In this document: positions 43,941-51,826 of the stretch, piece after piece
Position numbering within the stretch: position 1 is the first letter of the stretch
Layout of the letters: each line of letters begins with the position of its first letter
NCBI RefSeq assembly: GCF_900111815.1
Contig: NZ_LT630004.1
Span: forward strand, 114,443 to 178,442
Source of the DNA: Bacillus massilinigeriensis
GTDB lineage: Bacteria > Bacillota > Bacilli > Bacillales > Cytobacillaceae
Reading direction: 5' to 3'
DNA length: 64,000 nt
Made by a program: the position numbers and the translations under genes
Notes under the pieces: generated by a model
What the model was told of the DNA's origin: nothing
The model's database searches: none
What the model saw: the letters and a program-made list of their open reading frames with translations, nothing else

Positions 43941-44213
43941 TCAGTATTTAATGGTGAACGATTGCCAATCATCATGGTGTTCGCATTCGTGGTATTCGAG
44001 ACGATCAACTCTCGAAAATGGATTACCCCTGCGGAGCTCCTCCATATACTGCTCCAAATCAGCTTTAGTCCCCGTTGCTACAATTTTGACAGCATCGTCT
44101 CCCTGGTTCATAACCCAGCCGTTAATGCCATATTGGATGGCTTTCATTTGGGCGTAGTACCTGTAGCCTACTCCTTGAACTTTTCCTGATACAAGAATCT
44201 GTAACTGAATCAA
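43941..44213 (-). CDS. acyP: Acylphosphatase
   Basis: A small cytosolic hydrolase of carboxyl-phosphate bonds, such as acetyl phosphate or acyl-phosphate intermediates. It has 90 residues in the standard fold; the phosphate loop is SGKVQGVGYRYY with catalytic R18, and the water-positioning asparagine is N36 in NGWVMN. The C-terminal FTIKY closes the last strand. It is the counterpart of B. subtilis YflL. It stands alone with a promoter-sized gap upstream. Confidence 0.93.
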   Translation of the reverse strand: MIQLQILVSGKVQGVGYRYYAQMKAIQYGINGWVMNQGDDAVKIVATGTKADLEQYMEELRRGNPFSRVDRLEYHECEHHDDWQSFTIKY

Positions 44214-44315
44214 GATGTCGCCTCCAGAATCTTTTCGGTAAGAAATTGTACCTATTTGTTTTCATTATATCAACAAAGAATATGTGCGTATAGTTGAAAA
44301 TCCCGCCATGAATGG

Positions 44316-44346
44316 TAAAAAGGCAGCTGTCATCCAGCTGCCCCCT
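44316..44346 (-). terminator. Terminator after ampS
   Basis: On the minus strand GCAGCTG pairs with CAGCTGC and runs into TTTTT. Confidence 0.82.
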
Positions 44347-44363
44347 TGAAGATAGCTTCCATT

Positions 44364-45596
44364 TTAGAATGCCCAGTTTCCGTTCCGGAATACAGGCTCT
44401 TCTTTTCCGTCAGCCGTGATGCCATCAATGTCCATCTCTGCCGACCCGATCATGAAATCAACGTGGGTGATGCTTATATTCAAGCCGTGCTGCTCCAGCT
44501 CTTCTTTTGACATTTTCTTTCCGCCCTCAAGACAAAAAGCGTAAGAGCTTCCGATTGCCAGATGGTTGGAGGCATTTTCATCGAAAAGCGTGTTGAAAAA
44601 TAGGATGTTTGATTCAGAAATAGGCGAATGATAAGGTACAAGTGCTACTTCACCGAGGTAATGGGATCCTTCATCCGTCTCCACAAGGCGCTTCAGGATT
44701 TCTTCGCCTTCCTCTGCGCGGACATCGGTAATTCGGCCATTTTCAAACGTCAGGACGAAGCGGTCAATAATGTTGCCGCCATAGCTGAGAGGCTTCGTGC
44801 TGGAAACATGTCCGTTCACGCCATTTTTCAGCGGAACGGTGAAAACTTCTTCTGTTGGCATGTTCGCCATGAATTCATGGCCCTTTTCATTAACGCTGCC
44901 TGCTCCAACCCATATATGCTTTTCCGGCAGTTCAATCGTCAAGTCAGTCCCAGGTGCGCGGTAGTGAAGCTTTTTATAGCGCCTGCTGTTGAGATAATCC
45001 ACTTTTTCATGAAGGGTGCTGTCATGCTTTTTCCACTCTTCCACAGGGTTTTCTTTATCAGCGCGTACCGCTTTGAAAATCGCTTCCCATAAAAGGCGCA
45101 TGCTTTCATCTGCTGAAGCATCCGGGAATACTTTTTGCGCCCAGCTTTCAGAAGGAGCTGCGATGACGGTCCAGCTCACTTTGTCTGACTGTATGTATTG
45201 GCGAAATTGTTCTAATGCAGTGCCTGTGGCTTTTTGATTGTTGGAAATACGCTCAGGGTCGATTCCTTTCAAAAGGTCAGGGCCTGAAGAGACGACCGAC
45301 ATGAAGGCAGCGCCCTGTTCGGCAAGATCGACAATTTCTTTTGCGCGGAACTCTGGGTACTCATGGAAAACCTCATCAGGTGCAAGCTCATATTTCAGGC
45401 GGGTAACACTATCATCGTTCCAGTTGACAATGACATTCTTTGCTCCAATTTCATACGCTTTTTTAACAATAAGACGCACAAGCTTCTGAGCATCAAGAGT
45501 AGCGTTGACAACGAGCGTCTGGCCTTTCTGAACATTGACGCCGACTTTCACGGCAAGGTCGGCATACTTTTCAAGTTGCGTTTGGAATTCACTCAT
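44364..45596 (-). CDS. ampS: Aminopeptidase, M29 family (AmpS-like)
   Basis: Metal-dependent exopeptidase of the thermophilic aminopeptidase (M29) family, 410 residues, cytosolic. Family motifs are LEKYADLAVKVGVNVQKGQ, GTDLTIELP, the metal ligands around NMPTEEVFTVP, EDGSHYLGEVALVP (here DEGSHYLGEVALVP) and SNILFFNTLFDENASNHLAIG, then THVDFMIGSAEMDIDG near the end. ATG 45596 is preferred because AAAAGGAGAA is 6-8 bases upstream; the longer frame has no site. It lies 57 bases after the MFS pump gene in the same direction. Confidence 0.9.
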   Translation of the reverse strand: MSEFQTQLEKYADLAVKVGVNVQKGQTLVVNATLDAQKLVRLIVKKAYEIGAKNVIVNWNDDSVTRLKYELAPDEVFHEYPEFRAKEIVDLAEQGAAFMSVVSSGPDLLKGIDPERISNNQKATGTALEQFRQYIQSDKVSWTVIAAPSESWAQKVFPDASADESMRLLWEAIFKAVRADKENPVEEWKKHDSTLHEKVDYLNSRRYKKLHYRAPGTDLTIELPEKHIWVGAGSVNEKGHEFMANMPTEEVFTVPLKNGVNGHVSSTKPLSYGGNIIDRFVLTFENGRITDVRAEEGEEILKRLVETDEGSHYLGEVALVPYHSPISESNILFFNTLFDENASNHLAIGSSYAFCLEGGKKMSKEELEQHGLNISITHVDFMIGSAEMDIDGITADGKEEPVFRNGNWAF

Positions 45597-45652
45597 ATAC
45601 ATTCTCCTTTTCTGAATCTTCTTATATATTCTATCTGCTATTGGGAAGGTCT

Positions 45653-46921
45653 TCAAGCAACTGAAGAAATTTTTTGTTTTTCATGCATCTGGAACATAAC
45701 CCAATACAATACGGCGCTAAAGAGCGCAAGAATGGCAAGGATGATAAACGTCCAGCTGTAGCCAATCCATACTGTCAGCGGGATGGAAATCGGCGCGATC
45801 GTCCTTCCAAGCGTATAGCGAAGGCTTGCGGCCGCAAAATACTGCCCACGCATATGCTCAGGGGCAAGGCTTGAAATGAAGCTTTGCTGCATGCCTGCCG
45901 TCATCAGCTCGGCAAGGGTGAAGAGGCCCATTGCCGCAATTAATCCCCAAATCCAGGATGTTTGGCCAAACAGGATGATAGAAGCAGCATAAATAACGGA
46001 CGATAAGATAAACACGTTGCGCTCCCGATACTTCGTCATCCACTTCGTTACACTAACAGTCAGCAGTGCAACAAAAAATCCATTTTCAGAGAGAAGGAGT
46101 CCGAATGCCTGCTCTCCACCGAGCGAGAAGGAGAAGTTGCCGAATTCGAACAGCGTCTGGCTTACGACTTTTTCCTTCGTATAGACAGGGATGAGGAGGT
46201 CTAACTGCATGAATGTCTGTGCAACGAGAACTCCTGCAAGGATAAACAGCAGGAATACCCTGTCTTTCACAATGACTTTATAGTCGGAAATCTGTTCCTT
46301 CATGAAGGAATACCATTTCTCTTGTTTCTTTTTTACCTGAGAAGGCTTCGGCAGCGTTTCCCTTGTATATTGCCAGAGAACGGCAGCAAGGAGAACGCAG
46401 ATGATTCCCACTGCGACAAGGAGTTCAAAGCGGTATTTCACGTAAAAAATAGCGCCAAGAATCGGGCCAATGACAACCGCAATATTGATGGACGTGTAAA
46501 AAACGGCAAACACGCTGCTCCGATCTTTTTCCTCGACAACATCGGCAATCATCGCCTGGCTGGCAGGCCAGTAAATCGATCCGAAAATTCCGACAATCGC
46601 GAATGCAATAAAGCCAGTAATCGGAGACGTGAACCATGGCGATACGGCAAGCGCGAAAACGAGGAAAGCAGCACCCTGCCCAAAGGCGGAGATCACCATC
46701 ATCCGTTTGCGCCCGAAAGTATCCGCAAAATATCCGCCCATCAGGTTCGCGGCAACGGAAAAAACTTGCGAGAATATCAACAGAAGCCCAGCGCGCCCTT
46801 TCCCAAAGCTCTCGGCAAAATAAATCGTCAAAAACGGGAAGAACATCCAAAAAGTAATGTTCATCAAAGCTTCTCCGAAAAGACGTACTTTTAAATTCCG
46901 ATCCCAATCACGTATCCGCAT
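45653..46921 (-). CDS. MFS transporter (DHA1-type efflux)
   Basis: A 422-residue major-facilitator protein with 12 predicted transmembrane segments. The loop 2-3 signature GGYFADTFGRKRMM is the MFS motif A. The second-half equivalent WMTKYRERNVF is weaker. The length and signature fit drug/H+ antiporters of the DHA1 kind (MdtG, YttB-like), but the substrate cannot be read from sequence. GAGGAGGGG before ATG 46921. There is no adjacent regulator. It may share a transcript with ampS. Confidence 0.8.
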   Translation of the reverse strand: MRIRDWDRNLKVRLFGEALMNITFWMFFPFLTIYFAESFGKGRAGLLLIFSQVFSVAANLMGGYFADTFGRKRMMVISAFGQGAAFLVFALAVSPWFTSPITGFIAFAIVGIFGSIYWPASQAMIADVVEEKDRSSVFAVFYTSINIAVVIGPILGAIFYVKYRFELLVAVGIICVLLAAVLWQYTRETLPKPSQVKKKQEKWYSFMKEQISDYKVIVKDRVFLLFILAGVLVAQTFMQLDLLIPVYTKEKVVSQTLFEFGNFSFSLGGEQAFGLLLSENGFFVALLTVSVTKWMTKYRERNVFILSSVIYAASIILFGQTSWIWGLIAAMGLFTLAELMTAGMQQSFISSLAPEHMRGQYFAAASLRYTLGRTIAPISIPLTVWIGYSWTFIILAILALFSAVLYWVMFQMHEKQKISSVA

Positions 46922-47236
46922 CGCAGCCCCTCCTCGCCCCTTCGATTTCAGTAATCCTATCATACTATCTTACAGGAAAAACTTACAAGTATATTCTTTA
47001 GGGTTTCGAAACTTTCTTAGAGGTGGGCTGGTGTTGGAGGGTTGAGGTTAGGCGTAAGAATGTGATGGTAGAGGAGAATGGTGATTAGTTTGGAAAAGTG
47101 CTACAGAGCGGAATGTGGGAAAATGCTTGAAAGGGAGAGATGGGGGCACTGAGGGGTGGCTGGGAGCAGGGCAGGGGAGATGATTATTTGGGCAGGCGGT
47201 TTCATTCATAAGAAGGATGGATCGTTTTTGGCTAGA
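46922..47236. other. Gap between MFS gene and topB
   Basis: About 315 bases of purine-rich sequence with no supported gene, repeat or clear site. The first 60 bases presumably hold the leftward promoter of the MFS gene. Confidence 0.5.
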
Positions 47237-47274
47237 AAATCAAACCCGCTTCCTAATATGGAGCGGGTTTGATG
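47237..47274 (-). terminator. Terminator after topB
   Basis: ATCAAACCCGCT pairs with AGCGGGTTTGAT around an 11-base loop, directly beyond the topB stop. It is T-rich on the leftward side. Confidence 0.8.
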
Positions 47275-47280
47275 GTTTCC

Positions 47281-49374
47281 TTACTCTTTTTTCTCGAGTG
47301 CGGCTTTCAGCAGGTCTCCAAGGCTGTTGCCGAAGGATTCTTGGCTTGGACTGTATTTTTGCTTGAGCTTGCGCTCTTCGTGCTTCGATACGGTCTTTTT
47401 GCGTTCTTCGGCCTTCTCGACGATATTGCAGCGCCTGCATTGGAAGTAGGTGCCTGCTTTGCCGTTATGAATTTCCATCTTTTTATGACATTGCGGGCAG
47501 CGTCTGTTGGATAGCTTTGGATCTTTATGTTTGCGGAAGCTGCAGTCTATGCTGGAACAAACGAGGATTTTGCCCTCTTTTGTTTTCCGTTCTTTCAGGA
47601 ATTCGCCGCATTCCGGACATTTTGATCCTGTAAGGTTATGGGCCCGATACGATTTGTCGCTTGCTTTGATTTCCGAGACAAGCTGGTCTGTCTGCTTGCG
47701 GATTTTTGCTTTGAAGGCTTTCGGGTTACCTTTGCCGCGGGCGATTTCCTCGAGTTCTTTTTCCCATTTAGCTGTTAGCTCTGGTGAAGTAAGTTCATCG
47801 TTTACCAGATCAATTAGCTGTTTCCCTTTTTTAGTAGGGTATAGGCGGCTGTTTTGGCGCTCGACGGCTTCTGCGGATATTAGTTTTTCAATAATATCGG
47901 CTCTTGTGGCTGGCGTTCCGAGTCCGTACTTTTCCATTCTTCCAAGTATATCTGCTTCGGTATAGCGGTTTGGCGGCTCTGTCAGTTTTTTGCTGACAGT
48001 GACAGAGCTGATGTTGAACGCTTTGCCCTTGGTTAGGTTGCCTAGATTTTGATGCTTGCTGCTGTCATCATCCTTGCCCAATACTGTTTTAAACCCTTGC
48101 TCTACTATATTGGTTTCTCTTGCGCTAAGCGTTTCGCCGGCAATGTCAAATCGGGCTTGGATTGTTTCATATTCGTAAGCCGGATAGAATAGGGCAAGAA
48201 AGCGGCGAACAATCAGATCATACAGTTTGCGCTCATCATTCTCGAGCTTTCCTAAATTTAAGTGCTGTTCTGTTGGAATGATGGCGTGGTGGTCTGATAC
48301 TTTTTCATTGTTGAAGACCCTTCGGGCCAGGACCTTGCCTTTATTGGCAAGCGCAGGTCTAGCCTCGTCTTTGTAGCCGGATGAAATGGCTTGGAGGCGG
48401 TCATTCATCGTTGCTTCCATATCTTTTGTGAGATAGCGTGAATCAGTCCGAGGGTAGGTGACAAGCTTGTGCTGCTCATAGAGACCCTGGAGGACGTTAA
48501 GCGTTTTTTTAGCTGAAAAGCCGAACCGTTTGTTCGCATCTCGCTGAAGCTCTGTCAGGTCATAAGGCAGCGGCTGGGGCTCGCTTTTCTTTTTGCGTGC
48601 TACCTCTGTTAATATTGCTTTTTGGCCTTCGAGCTTACCTTTTATTTTTTCAGCTGTCTCAGCAGAGAAGATTCTTTTTTCGCCGTTCTTTTCCCACTCA
48701 GCTGACAGGATACCAACAGAAGCTTGAATGGTGAAGTATTCTTTCGGGACGAAGGAAGAGATTTCTTTTTCCCGTTCGATCATCATGGCAAGTGTCGGAG
48801 TCTGGACGCGTCCGGCAGAGAGCGGGTCTTTGTACTTGGTCGTAAGCGCGCGGGAAACGTTCAGGCCGATGAGCCAGTCTGCTTCTGCGCGGCATACAGC
48901 GGATTCATAAAGATCGTCAAACTGTTTTCCGGGTTTAAGAGACTTAAAGCCGTCCTTGATTGCTTTATCGGTTTGGGAGGAAATCCAAAGACGTTTGATT
49001 GGCTTGTTGCATTTCGCCTTCTCGAGAATCCAGCGGGCTACTAATTCGCCTTCGCGACCGGCGTCAGTGGCGATAATGATGTCTTTAATATCTTTCCTTT
49101 TTGTCAGGTTTTCAATTGCTTTGTATTGCGCAGTGGTTTGCCTAATGACTTTGAGTCCCATTCTATCCGGAATGATCGGAAGGTCTTCGAGTCTCCAGGT
49201 GGTATATTTGGAGTCGTAGTGCTCCGGCATTTTGAGCTCGATCAGGTGGCCAAGCGCCCATGTGACAATATGGTTGTTTCCTTCAATATAACTTTTATTT
49301 TTTTGATTGCAGCCGAGGACTCTCGCAAGTTCGCGGGCGACGCTCGGTTTTTCTGCAAGGACTAATGATTTCAT
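47281..49374 (-). CDS. topB: DNA topoisomerase III
   Basis: Type IA topoisomerase that nicks and passes single strands to unlink DNA during replication and recombination. Toprim domain: MKSLVLAEKPSVARELARVLG at the N-terminus and TDAGREGELVARWI. The strand-passage core has DPLSAGRVQTPTLAM and the active-site tyrosine in TYPRTDSRYL. Two zinc-binding motifs near the C-terminus (CPECGEF...CSSIDC and CPQCHKK...CRRC) are followed by a Lys-rich tail. 697 residues from ATG 49374, with AAAGGAGC upstream. Bacillus TopB-type rather than TopA. Monocistronic. Confidence 0.95.
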   Translation of the reverse strand: MKSLVLAEKPSVARELARVLGCNQKNKSYIEGNNHIVTWALGHLIELKMPEHYDSKYTTWRLEDLPIIPDRMGLKVIRQTTAQYKAIENLTKRKDIKDIIIATDAGREGELVARWILEKAKCNKPIKRLWISSQTDKAIKDGFKSLKPGKQFDDLYESAVCRAEADWLIGLNVSRALTTKYKDPLSAGRVQTPTLAMMIEREKEISSFVPKEYFTIQASVGILSAEWEKNGEKRIFSAETAEKIKGKLEGQKAILTEVARKKKSEPQPLPYDLTELQRDANKRFGFSAKKTLNVLQGLYEQHKLVTYPRTDSRYLTKDMEATMNDRLQAISSGYKDEARPALANKGKVLARRVFNNEKVSDHHAIIPTEQHLNLGKLENDERKLYDLIVRRFLALFYPAYEYETIQARFDIAGETLSARETNIVEQGFKTVLGKDDDSSKHQNLGNLTKGKAFNISSVTVSKKLTEPPNRYTEADILGRMEKYGLGTPATRADIIEKLISAEAVERQNSRLYPTKKGKQLIDLVNDELTSPELTAKWEKELEEIARGKGNPKAFKAKIRKQTDQLVSEIKASDKSYRAHNLTGSKCPECGEFLKERKTKEGKILVCSSIDCSFRKHKDPKLSNRRCPQCHKKMEIHNGKAGTYFQCRRCNIVEKAEERKKTVSKHEERKLKQKYSPSQESFGNSLGDLLKAALEKKE

Positions 49375-49461
49375 GCTTGCTCCTTTCAATAACAGCGGTT
49401 TTGCTCTCCGCTTACTAGTATAATGGAAAAGAAGCCGAATTTGTATTCCTGCACCCCGCTA

Positions 49462-49534
49462 AAGCGTGCCTGACCCCCGGCACGTTAGTGTGGTACTGCT
49501 TTAACGAATTACTCAGCCGGGGGTCAGGCACGCG
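49462..49534. repeat. REP-like inverted pair
   Basis: Forward copy at 49462-49484 and reverse copy at 49516-49534, about 31 bases apart. They can form a long hairpin between the divergent topB and NUDIX genes. Confidence 0.87.
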
Positions 49535-49631
49535 TCAATGGAGTAAAGCGTTAATGCAAAGTTGCCGATTAGCAAATGAGTATGGGCATCCCGGGCTGGC
49601 ACACTAGTAAATAGGAATGGGGGAGACACTT

Positions 49632-50546
49632 ATGGGAGATTACATACAGGAGATTAGAAGTCTTATTGGGACAAGACCATTTATCCTGGCTGGCTCTGCA
49701 CTAATAGTGATAGATAGGGAGGGCAGGATTCTTCTTCAGCAACGTGCGGACACTGGGAACTGGGGATTGCCTGGCGGCGCAATGGAACCAGGGGAGAACC
49801 TTGAAGAAACAGCAAAGCGAGAGCTTTTCGAGGAAACAGGCTTAATAGCAAAGGAATTAAAGTTTCTTGATTTATTATCGGGAGGAGAATACTTCTTTCG
49901 TTATCCAAACGGAGATGAAATCTATAATTGCATTGCGCTATATGGGGTTGTCGATTGGGAAGGGGATCTTGTCATTAATGATGATGAAAGCCTTAGACTC
50001 CAATTCTTTTTTCAAGAAGAATTACCGTTACTTAAGGGAAATCCCAAGATGATATTGGCCAAACTGCCTCAATATCATCTGCTTCCTGAAATGAAACAGT
50101 TTTCGATAAAGGATATCATGAATGCTGCAAGGGTGCTCGTTATCCAACGGGCGGCATACAGACTGGAAGCAGAGCTTATTGGCACAGATGAAATTCCTCC
50201 ACTGAAAGAGAGCTTGGAAGATTTGCAGGGGTGCGGGCAAACGTTCATAGGATACTATAATCAAGGCGAGTTGGCAGGCGTTCTTTCTTATAAGAAGGAA
50301 GAAGGAACAATTGACATTCATCGGTTAGTTGTTGCTCCGGCACACTTTCGGAAAGGTATTGCACGCAAGCTGTTGGGATGGTTGGAGAATCAGGAGACTG
50401 ATGCTGAACTGTTTACTGTCAGTACAGGAAGAGACAATGAGCCCGCCGTATGCCTGTACAAAAGCTTAGGCTATGTGTTGGAAAGAGAATCAATCGTAGG
50501 GCCGGGGATCAAATTGGTCCACTTCACCAAGCTAAAGCGTGCCTGA
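49632..50546 (+). CDS. NUDIX hydrolase fused to GNAT acetyltransferase
   Basis: A 304-residue two-domain protein. Residues about 15-150 are a NUDIX domain with the box GAMEPGENLEETAKRELFEETG (G-x5-E-x7-REUxEE), which hydrolyses nucleoside diphosphates linked to another group. Residues about 165-300 are a GNAT acetyltransferase with HRLVVAPAHFRKGIARKLL, the acetyl-CoA loop, and AVCLYKSLGYV. Joint activity on one pathway is likely but the substrate is unknown. ATG 49632 follows GGGGGAGAC. The last codons and the stop (AAG CGT GCC TGA) are supplied by a REP-like repeat, which suggests the C-terminus was remodelled by repeat insertion. Confidence 0.83.
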   Translation: MGDYIQEIRSLIGTRPFILAGSALIVIDREGRILLQQRADTGNWGLPGGAMEPGENLEETAKRELFEETGLIAKELKFLDLLSGGEYFFRYPNGDEIYNCIALYGVVDWEGDLVINDDESLRLQFFFQEELPLLKGNPKMILAKLPQYHLLPEMKQFSIKDIMNAARVLVIQRAAYRLEAELIGTDEIPPLKESLEDLQGCGQTFIGYYNQGELAGVLSYKKEEGTIDIHRLVVAPAHFRKGIARKLLGWLENQETDAELFTVSTGRDNEPAVCLYKSLGYVLERESIVGPGIKLVHFTKLKRA

Positions 50547-50592
50547 CCCCCGGTGCGTTAATTCGGTGAAGTGTGCCTGACCCCCAGCGCGG
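50533..50592 (+). repeat. REP-like repeats, two direct copies, first overlaps a stop codon
   Basis: Copies at 50533-50555 and 50571-50592. The TGA inside the first copy is the stop codon of the NUDIX-GNAT gene. Confidence 0.87.
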
Positions 50593-50669
50593 TGAAACAG
50601 CAGTGCGTTAGTGGCTCACATTATTGCGGTACAACTGCCCTTCACCGCGCCCCAAACCCCACCGTCTTA

Positions 50670-50831
50670 CTATTTCTCTTCTTCTTCCACTCTGTTTTTG
50701 AAGGCTTCCTGAACGACGAGAAATTCTTCGTCTTCCTGGGCTTCTGTTGTTCGCCCCTCAACGATGGTCCCTTTAGGGAATTCGCCTGGGTGGCCTTTCT
50801 TTTTATGGTTGAAACCTGTTCCGCGTGACAT
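50670..50831 (-). CDS. Small hydrophilic protein, 53 residues
   Basis: A short gene with an excellent ribosome site (AAAGGAGGTAGAGAC before ATG 50831). The product starts MSRGTGFNHKKKGHPGEFPKG and ends in a strongly acidic helix (AQEDEEFLVVQEAFKNRVEEEEK). It has a basic front and acidic back and no hydrophobic segment. I do not recognise a named family; small Bacillus proteins of this kind are often sporulation-linked, which is only a guess. It is divergent from the peroxiredoxin gene. Confidence 0.62.
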   Translation of the reverse strand: MSRGTGFNHKKKGHPGEFPKGTIVEGRTTEAQEDEEFLVVQEAFKNRVEEEEK

Positions 50832-50977
50832 GTCTCTACCTCCTTTCGCTCGAAAATAGCATTCCCGCAATCGATGTTGACTATCAATAAAATCCATGTC
50901 CGTCCTTCACCTTCATGAAAGTTGCCGCTGCACTTGCATAGTAATAAGTATGGAATTTGTGAAAGGAGAATGAGCAC

Positions 50978-51589
50978 ATGGGATTTCTGAACGAAAATCA
51001 GCGGAACATGGCAAGACAGCCTTTTTACGCTTCAATAGGGGATAGGGCGCCATTGTTCCAGGCTCAAGCCGTTTCAGGTGATAATATGCTGACAAGGCTG
51101 CAGCTCGCTGATTATAAAGGCAAGTGGCTGATCCTGTTTTTTTATCCGAGCAATTTTACCTTTGTATGACCTACCGAGCTGGCGGCGGTCGCCGCTATTT
51201 ATCCGCAAATTCGATCGGAAGGTGCCGAAGTGCTGGCCATCAGCACTGACAGCATTTATGCCCATGCAGTTTTTAAAAAAACATCCCCGTCACTCAGGAA
51301 TGTTACCTACCCGCTTGTCAGCGACAGGAACCAGGAAATCAGCCGTTCATACCGTGTGCTGGACGAAAAAGCCGGTGCATCTTTAAGGGCATCTGTTATC
51401 ATTTGTCCTGATCAAATCATTCAAGCGAAACTTATCTATCCTGGTGGCATCGGCAGGAACGTCCCAGAGCATCTCAGGCTGCTTCAAGCCTTTCGTTATG
51501 AAAAAGAAACAGGAAAAGGCATTCCAGCAAACTGGGTTCCTGGCCAACCAGGAATAGAGAAAAAAGCCATAGACATTGGAAAAATATAA
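50978..51589 (+). CDS. AhpC/Prx-type peroxiredoxin with in-frame UGA at catalytic site (candidate selenoprotein)
   Basis: A 203-residue thiol peroxidase-fold protein that would reduce hydroperoxides. The thioredoxin-fold motif reads FFYPSNFTFV, then UGA at codon 64 (51167-51169), then PTELAAVA. In relatives this position is the peroxidatic cysteine (FTFVCPTEL). Reading through the UGA gives an uninterrupted frame of 139 more codons with the expected EVLAISTDS, TYPLVSDRN, RASVII, and GKGIPANWVPG motifs. The usual C-terminal resolving cysteine is replaced (GIPANW). Cys143 (VIICPD) is the only cysteine left. Either the UGA encodes selenocysteine or the gene is a one-base pseudogene. AAAGGAG before the ATG; a terminator follows. 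Confidence 0.78.
51167..51200 (+). promoter_or_regulatory. Candidate bacterial SECIS element
   Basis: After UGA and a 10-base spacer, a stem TGGCGGC (51180-51186) pairs with GCCGCTA (51191-51197), including one G-U pair, around the tetraloop GGUC (51187-51190). The loop begins 17 bases after the UGA. Known bacterial SECIS hairpins place a G(U)-containing apical loop roughly 16-37 bases after the UGA, and E. coli fdhF has GGUCU in its loop. The UGA is followed by C, also as in fdhF. Confidence 0.55.
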
Positions 51590-51594
51590 AAAAC

Positions 51595-51634
51595 AAAAGC
51601 CCTATTTTCTTTCGGAAGGAAAAGGGCTTTTTTT
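51595..51634 (+). terminator. Terminator after peroxiredoxin
   Basis: AAAAGCCCT pairs with AGGGCTTTT through a longer imperfect stem and ends in T7. Confidence 0.87.
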
Positions 51635-51826
51635 CTATTTTCGAGGAAAAAATAAGGGGAGCACGGACCTAAAAAGAAATGCTGTGAAGATTAGGTGACA
51701 ATAATCACCGGTAAAAATAATTTTGTCACATACTTGCCCTAAATATTTTCTAATTAGCACACAAAATTTTCTTAGAATAGCATTGAGAGTAATTATGGAG
51801 AAATATTTAATTAGGAGGAGAACAAG

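Noticed and set aside
51680..51800. Rex operator upstream of cydA
   Set aside because: Only a partial half-site (TTGTCACA) is visible. The full TTGTGAA-N4-TTCACAA palindrome is not present.
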